From Membranipora membranacea (lineage: Eukaryota; Bryozoa; Gymnolaemata; Cheilostomatida; Membraniporidae): a DNA stretch of 64,000 bases. Within the stretch, counting starts at the first letter, position 1; each line of letters opens with the position of its first letter. Shown piece by piece: positions 24,504 through 36,300 of the stretch. Location of the stretch: positions 6,510,001 to 6,574,000 of the forward strand of contig OU612073.1 of assembly GCA_914767715.1 (NCBI GenBank). The letters are read 5' to 3'. The position numbers were made by a program, and so were the translations under genes. Below the pieces are notes generated by a model. It was not told where the DNA came from, did not search any database, and saw only the letters and a list, made by a program, of their open reading frames with translations.

Positions 24504-25998
24504 ATGAGAATTTACGCCCTGATGTTGTTGATGATAACAATGACGTGTGTTGTGATGACTCAGAAGGTAATATCTTTACTATTTTGTGCCCCAAAACTAT
24601 TGCCCCCTCATCCCCCCCCCCGCTCGAGAGTACCTTTTTTGGGCTCTTTTTATATTTTAATTTTAAACTTCATTCAATTTATAAATTGCTTTGAAGAACA
24701 ATGCAACCATTTCCTCATAAAGGAAATAAGAGTTTATACAGTTCTATGCAGAGACCTTTTTTTGTTCAACAATGTGGTTATCAAACAAATCTGTCACTGT
24801 TATTGAAATTTAATTGGTTAAGCCTATTTTTCTCAGACACTTGCTGCGAAACATCAGATTAATCATATCACAAGTTAAAGTAGCGCCATTGACATAATAA
24901 TACAGTTTTGCTGATGAGAATACTCCCATCAATGATAATCAATTTTCTTATTCCAGGTGAATGGAAATGGAAAAAGCCAAAAGTCTATAATGAGAAGAGG
25001 ACCAGACAAAAATGGCGGACAAGGATTAGGGTAAGTGTTACATATCAAGACTATACAGCCCGAATATATTCTAAATGCTGGAGAAGGGAGTTGAGGAGGT
25101 CACGACGGATTTACCCAGGCTTTACCCCCACACACCGATCCCCGACATCCTGCCCAGGCTACGGTAGTCTCACTATACCTTATGATTACACGGGAGGAGA
25201 CAACTACTTTACGAAGCTGACATCGAGCCTTTATATTTTAGGGGCCTTAGTAAAGCTGAGAGATTGCTTAAAAAATCTGAGAAAAAAGTAAGTTAACATT
25301 GTGCTGTCGAATAACTTCAAAGTGCTGTTCCATATTGAGAAAGGAGTTAGTTCTTTTAAATATCTAGGTTGAATATAAAAGCAGATTTGATTTCAACAAC
25401 TTTACTGAAGCATAAGAACCACAGGGCTAATTTTTTGATTACAATACTATGCCGGAATTTAAATTTTGCAGACCAGCAAAGAGGTCGAAGTTTATTTTCG
25501 AAGCAGAAATTCTACCCAGGAGCAACTGATTCTTGTTGTTAAAACAATCAAGTTATAACCCACCCTTTCAATATACACATTTACAACCTTTACTAGGCTC
25601 TACAAAAACAGAGAAAAGAAGCGAATAATAAGAAAGATTCATCCGACTTGCCAAATTTTCGAATCTTTGACTCAGAGGTGCGCCAAACTGGCCGAGGTAA
25701 AGGTAAAGGAAAAGGGAAGCGTGGCAGAGGTGCTAACAGGAGTGAGGAAGCTGGTGTGGAGGATAAGCTTATGGAGTCATCTGAATTACCCGGTAGAGGA
25801 CGAGAGCTTGCTAATGGTAGGAGAAAAAAGCTACAAAAACTTAGAGAAAATGGCAGATTGAATGATGATATAATGACAAATATAAGAGCTTTATCTGAAG
25901 GAGGAAATGGTCAAGGTTTGGGTAGTATACTGAGGCAGCAGGGGTTACAGAGAAGCCGATCCATGTCTGGTGATGAAGAAGTGGCAAGCGAGGCCTAA
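24504..25998 (+). CDS. Secreted Lys/Arg/Gly-rich basic protein
   Basis: Four exons give one open frame of about 209 residues: 24504-24566, 24957-25030, about 25197-25287 and 25597-25998. Residues 1-20 form a signal peptide (MRIYALMLLMITMTCVVMTQ). The rest is highly basic, with a YEADIEPLYFRGLSKAER segment, Lys-rich helical stretches, a GRGKGKGKGKRGRG tract, and several dibasic sites preceded by Gly (GKR, GRR). No cysteine lies in the mature part. An AATAAA at 26114 follows the stop by about 115 bases. The acceptor of exon 3 is weak (GGGAG, alternative three bases downstream), but only this choice keeps frame between exons 2 and 4. Orientation, signal peptide and a splice acceptor just before the ATG parallel the Asn-rich gene upstream. 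It could be a matrix polycation or a peptide precursor; no family is recognised. Confidence 0.62.
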
Positions 25999-26113
25999 GA
26001 ATAATGTGGAAATATGTAATGACAACTCAAACAGCGGCAGTGACTCTCGATTAATTCTTTATAGCGTGTACGTACACATATATCGTCGGTGGTTCATTTT
26101 ATGTGGAGGTGTG

Positions 26114-26119
26114 AATAAA
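26114..26119 (+). terminator. Polyadenylation signal AATAAA
   Basis: Canonical signal about 115 bases after the stop of the basic secreted-protein gene. It separates that gene from the convergent receptor pseudogene, whose stop is at 26594. Confidence 0.55.
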
Positions 26120-26593
26120 ATTCAATTTTTATTTTTTCCTATATGTTACTGATGGATTGATGAACTTTAAATTAATCACTGATCAGTTCACACAAAAGCA
26201 AGTTAGATCTGTGTAACAAATTGTAAAACTAACGTCAATTACAAAAAATTTGGGCAGAAAGCTATTGGCCTGTATTATTTTGAATTCATTGAAAAATAAA
26301 TTCATATATCATGGATATGATGCATTTTCTTATGTTCTTAATCCACACTTCCTTTTTAAACCTGTCAATAAACTGGAAAATTTAATATGTTGAGAATATA
26401 GTTGTCCTCTTTTCCTATATAAGGGAGCAACTCCAAAGTACTCTTGGGACAATTCAATGAAACAAAAATCAAAAGTCAAAACCCAAATGCGTGCCAACAT
26501 TTGTGGTTCAATGTTGATTCAACAATGTTAAATCAGTATTGCTGGGGACGAGCCACCTTAAATATAATTCAATGAGAAGAAGAACTGTTAGAC

Positions 26594-29148
26594 TTACAAC
26601 TGAGTCAACTCTATGCATGTTGGATTTACAACATAAACAATATCATTATCCATGTTTGATTGACAGTCATTTTCCCAATCACTTTCGTCAACAACAGAAT
26701 AACCTGACTCAGGATCATGAATTGTGTCGTATAAATCTTCATAGATCTCATTGTAAACATTGACTTCTTCCTCTACTTCAATGTTCAGGGAGGGGACAAC
26801 TTCTATGAGCTCAATTGGTTGTTCATGTATCGGTTGTTGAGCCGTACCATAGCCTTTGATAAATTTTCTATATATGAAAAAGGTGAAGGCGATGCTTACG
26901 ACAACCAGAACTGGAAATGCCACATAGACAGGCAACATACTGTTTGTGTTACTTTTTAGAACTCTTTTGTTCACGTATTTGATCGCAGAAATATTTCCGG
27001 TTTGATCGGTTTGATTAGCAATTGGGGTGATTGAACTATTCATCAAAGATGGAGTTGTCCTCCTCAATCCATTTGTGAATGTAGTATGATCACCGTTCAC
27101 CGTTGATTGTTTTGTTTCGCTGGTCGAAAATAGAGATTTCGTTGTCTGCAGGTCAGTGGAAAAGTTCCTATCTATTGAAGATGTAGCATAAGCGTTGCCC
27201 GATCAATGCCACATGTATAGTTAAGACATTTTTCACCAATTTTTGTTGAATAAGTACAATTTCCTTCGCCTATCATTGATGGTTTTCTGCTGTTAAAGAT
27301 CATGGGTTCACAAATATCTGAAAAGAAATAGAGTTAGGTCAACATCACCTTAATCATAGGCAATGTATTCGAAGGATAATTTACCGATCATTGTTTTTGC
27401 TGAGGAAGGGGTGTCACTAACAATCACAAACAAACGCATATGACTATAGGGATGGATTAGCCTCGTCACGTGGCCACAAAAACAAAAAATATAGGCGAGG
27501 TCTTGATGTGTACATACAGTTTATTCCCTCTCCCAATCTCAGTATATCTTCAAGTATTTCTGAGCCCCCTCCCCAGACTCTTGCCCCTTGTTCGACGGCC
27601 CTTCGGGGGTAAAGTCTGAGAACAATGCAGGATTTTGCTAAAGTTGTCTGCTCCTTTAAAATTCCAGTACTAAAGAGATCTTCTAAAACTGCAATACCTT
27701 TTGAGTTTTATTCATACCACCTACTATTTTGTGCTACTCACCCTCAATAGATGAATTCATTGCAAAAATAGTATTGGCAGAGGAGCCGACTTCTGGAGAA
27801 ACTATCAAAGTATCGTTGATCCTTGTCATCAAGCTGAATTGCTTTGCTTTCTTATTGCCACAAAGGCTTTGTAGGCGGCTGGAGCGTTTGCTACATAGGG
27901 CTTTCATTTTCTGTTCATGTGTGTCTACGAGAGCAATCACTGTTGATAGTGTGTCAGATTTAGACAACTCAGCGATGATGTATCTTTGAGTAATCCATAC
28001 CACACTTTCAAATTTATAATCAAACGAAACAGTACACATGGTACACAAACAGTACCTGGAAAAGCTGGATAGAGTCTATTCGAGGCGGCCCTATTATGTG
28101 GGTACAAGTAAGGAGCTCTCCACCAATTATCATACCTAGATGGGCATAGAAGGGATGCAAGAGAGTCCGATTCATACCCGGAGTATTTAATCTTTTCCTT
28201 GTACGCCACTTGAACTGTTCGCACCGTCAAAAAATTAAGGTCTAAAATTCTCAATTCATCGTCACATGATAGTGACAGGAATGGATGGAAACTGCTCATT
28301 CCATGGCAAGTTGTTGAGTTGTCATGGTCATGGTACACAGTTGTTACGGACTGAGTGATTAAATTTATGTTGCGCATTGATCCAAGATCAAGTAGTAACA
28401 GCATATCAGGATTTTCTCCAAACGCTGTTATATATGTTGGCGATTTGTATGTAGTCTGATTAAAGAGTCCATCTGTACCATGACTATTTACAAAGCTCAT
28501 AGATGACGAACATAAACCACTATGTGTTTTGAGAGATAACGAAGTCCTATTTAGCGAATGTATGCAGCTTAACCCATTATCCACCACCAAGATAGTATCG
28601 TTGTACTGGTAAAATGAAGAGAGTTTAGAATGTTGTGCCAACGACTTGAGCTGACTACCTAGATCGAAGAACAGCTCTATGGTTGCGTTTTGATCGTAAA
28701 GGGGAAACTATACAATGCTTGAGGACATCAAACCCAGAACTATTCCTGGTCTAGTGATGTCTTCTTGAATGTAAGTGAGGGATTTTGCGCTTATCGAAGG
28801 GGAGATTTGTAGTTTGTGTTCTTCAAACTCAGCTATAAGGTGTTTGCCTACAACACTAAGAAATGAAGAGTATCTTGTAACACTATGGTATTCAAATAGT
28901 GAAAAGATGAGTTATTCTAGATATGAGCGGACAACTACTTGCTAGATCGATTGAGCCAGGCTCGCTGAGAGATAAATACTGTGTACTGTGTTGGATTAAA
29001 AATACGAATACATTACAATTAAAATAACTAGTCATTGGTGTTTTTATTTTAGAGCTAAATATACATGCTTTACCTACCTTTTTGTGTCATTGAGAAATAA
29101 AAGGGTCACATAGACAACCAGGTAGATCGAGAAAATAGACTTCCCCAT
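26594..29148 (-). pseudogene. Broken receptor of the propeller/Tyr-tail family
   Basis: Three exons are visible. The signal-peptide exon is 29148-29078 (MGKSIFSIYLVVYVTLLFL). A large ectodomain exon, 28855-27742, is clearly homologous to exon 2 of the two intact receptors (TYIQEDITRPGIVLGLM; FYQYNDTILVVDNGL). The last exon, 27317-26594, carries a short Cys-containing segment, a membrane helix and the tail. The ectodomain exon has an in-frame TAG at 28710-28708, where the paralogs read through, and a frameshift near 28025-28050. The last exon has another frameshift near 27205-27215. The Cys-rich ephrin-receptor-like exons of the paralogs are absent. The tail frame is still open and keeps the tyrosine motifs (YNEIYEDLYDTI; DIVYVVNPTC). 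Three independent lesions argue for a pseudogene, though an assembly error at one site cannot be excluded. Confidence 0.75.
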
Positions 29149-29929
29149 TCTCAACAGAGATTGCTTAGGCTATGCCAAATAACGGATTATTTAACACCTT
29201 TCCAAAGAACAGACAACTTGCAACATTAATTCAAATTTATGACCTAATGAGCTTATCATCTAGCCAATGTGTTGACCTGATTAGTTGGCATCGGCTCTTT
29301 CATTACACTCAACCAATCAGAGCCAATACATTGGCTACTTACCATCATTCGCTCATGATGGTTATCATTATCATGGCCAGCTCTTATTGTTTGTATCAGT
29401 ACAATAGATTTCATCACAATTACCACCAGTTGCAACAGGTGTCTTGCAGTGTTATCAATGTGTAACCTTCCCATTCTCTACCTTGCTCTCAGCCAATCAC
29501 AAGCCACATGAACAGGTTTGTTTGTGATAACGAGAGCATAAGACAGGTCTTTTGTGTAATAGATAACATATACAAAGACTTAAATTTTTATTTATCTGAA
29601 TAAAATATTTTTCTCTGAAGTTGTCTTCTGTTTTATCATGACTGCGCAACTCCTAATTTTTATCTGTGTAAGTGCTCAGTTAGGCCAATGATTGTTTCTC
29701 ATCCTCCTTGGTTGTACAAAGAAGAGTGTTAGGTGTAGGGTCTTACTAATCAATGTATCACTGCGGGAAACCATGTATGATCCCCCACCAAAATCAATAC
29801 GTTAGTATTGATGGAGATGGTACAGGGTAACACGTAAATGCCTATCATAGGGGGGTTTTGAGAACATATGTGGGTTAATGTGGGTTAAAATGTGGGTTAA
29901 AATCGCAAGTGTTGTCTCCGTCCGAGGAC

Positions 29930-30127
29930 TAAGAAATATCAGTGCCATAAGGGCGCGGCCGCCGTATTCGGCGCCAAGTTGCTCTCAGTTTGCAGGCAGG
30001 TCGGAGCACACCTTGGGCGTCATATGAGCCCAGTAGTCAGTAGACCGCAGTGGGATTCGAACCCAGGACCTCCAACGCTTGCGCGTTAAAGGGCAGGCGC
30101 TCTAACCAACTGAGCTACCTCCTACTC
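29930..30127 (-). mobile_element. tRNA-derived SINE-like segment
   Basis: On the minus strand the first 80 bases resemble a tRNA: A-box TAGCTCAGTTGGTTAGAGCG and B-box GGGTTCGAATCCC are intact. The anticodon stem does not pair, and a non-tRNA GC-rich body of about 115 bases follows. That head-plus-body layout suits a tRNA SINE. Only one copy is in the window, so a tRNA pseudogene is the alternative. Confidence 0.5.
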
Positions 30128-30336
30128 CTAATATGTGGCATCTGAGTCCCATTTTGTCACACAAACAATAAACACCTACAGTTTTGCCCATCCAGATTAA
30201 ATTACTGCAAAACATACTAGATTCATACCTGTTCTTCTCTTTGGGAGTAATATGAAAGACAGCAGTTGATGTGCTATGATATGGAATATTTCCAACTGCA
30301 AGCACAAGTACTTTGGATTTTTGTAGCCATTATTTT

Positions 30337-30412
30337 GAAAATCGCTAGATGCAGCAGGTCTAACCTCAGTGATTCTATCATGCTTGCTTTGTTTTGAAGC
30401 ACTTTGATTTGT
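30337..30412. repeat. Dispersed repeat, copy A
   Basis: GCTAGATGCAGCAGGTCT and TTGTTTTGAAGCACTTTGAT are shared in the same order and spacing with 31486-31561. The middle is diverged. Function unknown. Confidence 0.6.
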
Positions 30413-30773
30413 ATATCTGACACTAGGGGTTTTAGAAAAGCTGATATAACTAAACTCAATACAATCGATAGAACAGGCTCACCTCAAATCACTGTTACAA
30501 ATGTCTGACTTGCTCAAGCAAGATCTTCTCAGTACAGAGCTATCAGTGGATTGTCCTCTCTACTAGCCGCCAGCCTACTGGGTGACTCTACAAGTAATCT
30601 AGCTGTCCTCATGAGTATACATGTTGTACAGTAAGCAGTCATAAGTAGATTCCCTTTCCCATTCTTGCCTTCTTCTTTTTTTCTTTTGCTTCTTCTGTCG
30701 GTTTTTATTTTCTGTTTTTGTTGTAGCGCCCTACAAGTTTTTGGTTGATTTGTTTGGATCCATAATATGTAAT

Positions 30774-30777
<4 letters not shown>

Positions 30778-30810
<33 letters not shown>
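30778..30810. repeat. (TA)n microsatellite
   Basis: A pure TA dinucleotide tract of about 32 bases. Similar tracts lie at 33050-33090, 35880-36000, 50949 and 57858-57885. Confidence 0.85.
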
Positions 30811-30814
<4 letters not shown>

Positions 30815-31485
30815 TGGTACAAAGGTATAATATGACTCCTCAGTACGAAATATGATAGTAGTCAGCACTATCTGGTTGCTGTTATATGACTGACTGGTTT
30901 CTGGGTGAGACATTTTATTTATACCTTTGTATTCCAACTACATGTAAAAATGGGAGTTGCCTTCATTTATGTGTGGTGGGGCAACTCCAAAGTATTACAT
31001 GATGGCTTTTAGAATTTGACTAATACTCAATAATTATAGCATTACATATGATGTAACTGAAAATGATCTCTTTTGTTTGATGGTATAGTTACATCTTTGT
31101 GTCTGATAATGTCCTGTATTTATGCTGTGTGTAATGCTTAGTGTTGTGTCTAGATGGTGAGTTATATTTGGAGAATTCTTATGAGTTGGATAGTGTGAGA
31201 TGTTAATAAGGAAAGAGGGAGCTGATAGAATTGCTACTTTTATTCTCGATCCCAATATCACAGCTGACAATAGTTAGGGGAACATTACATTATATATTAT
31301 ACTCATTAGTGATGCACAAACATTATTAACATACCAGGGAGATTAATTGCTCATTATTTTTAACTGACACAATCTACTTATAAATCAATCATTAGGGTCC
31401 GGGACATTCCTCTGGTAATGAAACCTAAATTAAAATATCAATATCCAGATATAACAGATTGGACAATCGATTAAATCCTTACACG

Positions 31486-31561
31486 TGAAAATTGCTAGAT
31501 GCAGCAGGTCTGACCTATTTTACTATAATATGATTGGTTTGTTTTGAAGCACTTTGATTGA
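31486..31561. repeat. Dispersed repeat, copy B
   Basis: Second copy of the repeat at 30337-30412, same strand, about 1.15 kb away. It shares GCTAGATGCAGCAGGTCT at one end and TTGTTTTGAAGCACTTTGAT at the other. Confidence 0.6.
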
Positions 31562-33326
31562 ACAATCTATTCATTGTTAATATTTACGCAAATAAAAAGG
31601 TTCAAAGGTTCAAAGGCAAATCTCTAATCCCTTTTGTTGAACTCTGAACTTCTGAGAGCCACATCGAAACTGCTTGCTATCAACAGTTAATACACCTCAC
31701 TGCACATATCCTTTTAAATGGTCTAGGCTGAAATTCAAAGGGCTGGCTGCTCTGACTAAGGAGCAACAGCTCTGAGCATAGTCTAATCATTACAAAGATA
31801 CCTATGACTTTTAATGATACCGAGTGGTCACCTTTGGCTGTGTCTATAAAGGAAGTTTCTGCAAAGTGCATTGCACTAGGGAGACGAGCGGGAGGTGTGT
31901 GGGAACAAATTTTTGTGCTGATTTTTACATGAAACATTAGCTGGGGAATCAACTAGCGACAATAAACCAACACATATCAGAACAATCATTATCTGTTAGC
32001 TTAGAGGGGTGGGTTGGGGGTCGTTATGGGATTAGGAAACCCTTTCCAAAGAAACGGACGAACATGGCTTAAAAGAATAACATTTGGTTGCCCGTCAAAC
32101 TAACTAAATGACACTCATGAAGAAAAGAGAGGTTTCATGATTCTTCTTGATAGGCAGGCTAACGCATGTCATACACAGACAGTTACAGCCTACTATAAAA
32201 AAAAGAGGATTGAAATAAAATATTTGAGATTCATGCAGTAACCGCTTTGTTGGTAAATCTTGTTTAAATTTAATCCCTGCTTATGCCATATCACAGTTGT
32301 GCGCGTTTGATCGGTTTTAAACTTATATTTAAGTTGCCTGCTCTTATTGGTATAATATGCAATGATATATCCCAAGACTCATTACACAACAGATTACACC
32401 TCAGTCATACCTGTCAACCCTCCCGGTTTGGATGGGAGTCTCCCTGTATTTAGGGCATACTCCCTGTGGCAAAAAAGCCCCTGTATTCTCCCAGTTTGCC
32501 AACAATTCATGTACAAAATTTTTGTTCTAAGGATACATAGCAGACATCCTTCTAAAAAGAGATCCTGTTGAAATGAGACAGATGCAATTTTGAAGAATCT
32601 CCGTCCCGAAACGAACCCTCCTCCACGAATGAATAAAATAAAAATAATCAACTCATAAAACTGTCCTTGAAAAGCCTTCTCAAACCATCGGACACAATGT
32701 TTGTGCAAAATATTTCCGCTCGCACCGACAGGTTTTTAGCACCCCTCCCTGTGAAGAATCTTAGAGGGTTGGCCTGAGTTTTTTCATTCAAATTATTAAT
32801 GTTGCAAAATTACCTTCCCGGTCCCTCGCACTTCTCCCACCACTAATGCCACCCATCCTTGGGGTGGGGGTCCCTCTGCATTTGCAGTTCTAGTTACATA
32901 TAATTATACATATGAAATGTAACAAGAGTCTGGGGGGGGGGGGGGTCACACTAGATTATCAGCTACTTACAATATGAAATGAGTTGCTATCCTGCTGTAT
33001 CTGGGATTGTTCGCATTTTTCTTATTGGCGAGTCATGTCAATGTATATATGTAATATATAATATATTATATATAATATATATATATATATGTGATGTATA
33101 ATATTGTATTCATGGAAAACATTCCAGTGTACAACTTATTTATTGATAACACATAAACACACATAATTCAATTATGTATATTCTGTTAAACTGCTGTAAG
33201 CAGAAAATAAAATAAAACCAATTTAGCAAAATTACGTTGTGCATGTGATGTTAAAATTAAAGCGAAGGTGATTTAAAGTGAAAAAATATACAAAAAAAAA
33301 CAAATAGCCATAAAGTGATGACAACC

Positions 33327-36300
33327 TCAAATCACATGGCTTTGAAACATCCCCTGTCTTGTAGCAAAGAGATACTTGTAAAATTTCTTTCCCTTCAAAT
33401 GCACAGCAAGTGTGTCAGGAGACATGTTAGGCTGGAACAGGAATAACTTATTCACAGGAATATTGATAGTTTTGAGCCTATGCTGTAACACACCGAGATA
33501 ACTGTCATCTATCCAAAACGGAGGCTCACGAGAAAACAAAGATTGAAACTTTGCTAGCAAATCAGATGTAAAGACAATAAAAAAACCAGCACAGAAATCA
33601 GGGTAATATTCTTCTTGAGGCAAAACAAGAGCGTCAACTGCGTACATATCTGTCTTCGCGCGGTGAATCGTTTTGTTTGTTAGAACATGGCAAATTACTG
33701 TATTTGCTTGAATCGGATCAAACATGATCTTTGTATAGTTTTTTGGCACACGATGATTGTTAATCCGTGTTAGGTTAGAGTGACTGTTGTTTGACAGCAA
33801 TTTCTCAATAGTATATGGTATCGATGGTAAGAGGCCAGATACAGTCGTATTATGTTGATTCTCAGCGTTTGTCTTATTTGCTGAGTCGGACGGATTTTGC
33901 AGGAGTGGTATTATTTTGTTGAGCATGTGCTTCGGGTCAAACACAACGTCATCGTCCATTTTTATCACAACCTTACTCATTGAGCAGTAGTCCGCAAGGT
34001 AGTTTATTGCTGACATCATCTTGGCTGTTTGGTTTTTATAGTGATCTGTAAGTAAATCAACAATGAGGAGTGAAGTAAAAATAAAAGACTTGCAGGGCTG
34101 TAGTTCCAGGTGAGGCAGAGAGGCACTGCCTCCCCTAGAAAGCTAAATACAGTGGCCTAAAAACACTCTATTTCAATAATCCATGTCAGAATCAGCTCCT
34201 CTGGGACTTCCGTTTGCTTATCATGTGGCTTAAAGACTTTGTTTGAGGCTGCTCTTTTGTACCACATCTTATTCTCCATATTTTATTCTATCATGTGAGC
34301 GATTTTCAGCTTTAGAATCCAAATATTGAGGAAGTTATGGCCTCTCATGACTTCCAGGGTGATTGCCTTCAATCGGCATTGGGAATAAGCGGATGTTTCC
34401 CCTGGGGTATGTCACAACCATAGACATGTGACATAGACATTATGAGTTATTAGTTAATACACTAATAATCACACAGATAAGATGATGATCAAAATTCAGA
34501 CCTGGGTGGGAATCGAACCCGGGTACCTATAGGCAACGACGCTACCATCACGCCACTTGGACCAACTAGGTTAACCAGTAGACAACATAGCTCAGTATTA
34601 GTGGCGTCGCCTGCAAAGCCATTTGGACCTGGGTTCGAGACCGTTACAGATTAGAACATTTTGATCATCAACATATTTATTAGTGACGTACCCTAGGGAT
34701 TGCCGGCTGATTCTTACTGCCGATAAATCGCCGTCACCTTGGAAGTTTGAGAGGCCATAACTTCCTCAATATTTGGATTATAAAGCTAAAAATCGCTCAC
34801 ATGATAGAACAAAATATGGAGAATAAGATGTGATACAAAAGAGCAGCCTCAAACAAAGTCTTTAAATTGCTCGGGAAGGATGTTACTGGTGATGCATTGT
34901 ACTCGCCTTAGACCTTTGCCTCCCCTACCATTTTTTCTAATCTACGGCCCTGACTTGTAAATATTCCCGAGGGCATTAAAGAATTCTGAGGAGGAAAATT
35001 TTGCTCTTTCACACATGCTTGTATTTTGATTATCATGATTTTTGGCTAGCTAAATTTTAATCAGGATGTTCACTTTATGATGCCTCAACCTAAGCTGGTG
35101 AAAATATGTGCTAGCTACCATTAAGCCACCAACTGATGCGCTGGCTAGACCATGCTCGACCTTATACTGACAGTCATACCTACATGCAAAACCTTTGATG
35201 AATTGGCACCTACAGCTAATGATGATTATTGCTGCTCCCTACTGGCTAATCTCTTCACTAATAGGCAGAAAATACTTGCGACACATCCTTGTAAATTTAG
35301 TTTAAGTGCTTAAACTGTGCCGGGATAGCTGGTAGTGGCATTACATTATCAACCACTGGTTGATAAATGTTGATAATATAATGCTACTACAGTGTAAGCT
35401 GGATAATTCAAACTTTAAAATTCAAAACTCCGGTTAATTCAGACAAAGTAAGTTGGTCCCTTCCACCAGATCTCAGTGCATTCTAATGTCACATAAATCA
35501 GGCTCTGCTTCATTAGAATAAATTTTTGTTGCCCTCAGAAGTTTTAACTAAGTTGACTGCACTGTACCAGCTAACTTGGAACAGCACAATAAAAGATTAT
35601 AAAGAATTATATGAGACGGCAAACAGGTTACCAAATTTTGGTTTTGATATGCAAATTTCACGCATTCACGCTGCCTTTTTGAAGCCCGTTGACTTTACAT
35701 TTTTTTTTCGCTGATATCAAATGCTCAGAAAAGTTTGAAATTATGGGATAATGAGAAATTATATTTTATGATTCAATTCAGCCCTCAATAATTTGATTTT
35801 AATGAGCCATGAATGGTGCTTTTTACCAGAGGGCAGTGTGCAGAGTTTTTAACATGTCCCTGGAGAAAGTATTACGGTATACATATATATGATACTTTTC
35901 CATATATCTTTATATATATATATAATCTTTTTTTCATGGGATACGTTAACAACTCTCATATGTATTAATACATAATATATATATATATTTTATATTATGT
36001 ATATTTATTTCTACCAACCTTTATAGTCGTTCTGAACGATGTCACCGTACAGCTCAAATTCATATTCAATCTGCTGTTGAACTATCCGGTCTCCATGCGT
36101 GCCCACGAAAAACAGACTGACGATCCTAACATCTTCCGGCCACTGATTTCTGTTAAATATGGCTTCTCGGATGATTGACCTGTGAGCGGCGCCGTTTGCC
36201 CGACCCTGCACCCATAGCACAACATTTGGCTGTTCTAAAAATCAAAGTTAGAAGTTGGATGATATCTAACTGGGGTACCATTCCATAGGCGCCATCGGTG

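Larger units (their letters stand above)
29149..33326. other. Repeat-bearing intergenic region
   Basis: No gene recognised. Contents: a CCAAT-containing inverted repeat at 29261-29342 next to the pseudogene start; a tRNA-derived SINE-like segment at 29930-30127; two copies of a roughly 75-base repeat at 30337-30412 and 31486-31561; AT dinucleotide tracts at 30778-30810 and 33050-33090; and a G run at 32933. A minus-strand AATAAA at 33144-33139 probably ends the glycosyltransferase transcript. Confidence 0.45.

Noticed and set aside
25667-25861. Alternative frame across the last exon of the basic secreted protein
   Set aside because: It would follow if exon 2 were joined directly to exon 4, but it stops early. 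The exon-3 model keeps the longer frame open to a natural end.
30040-30127. A functional tRNA (Lys-like)
   Set aside because: A and B boxes are good, but the anticodon stem does not pair and a non-tRNA body follows; better read as a SINE or pseudogene.
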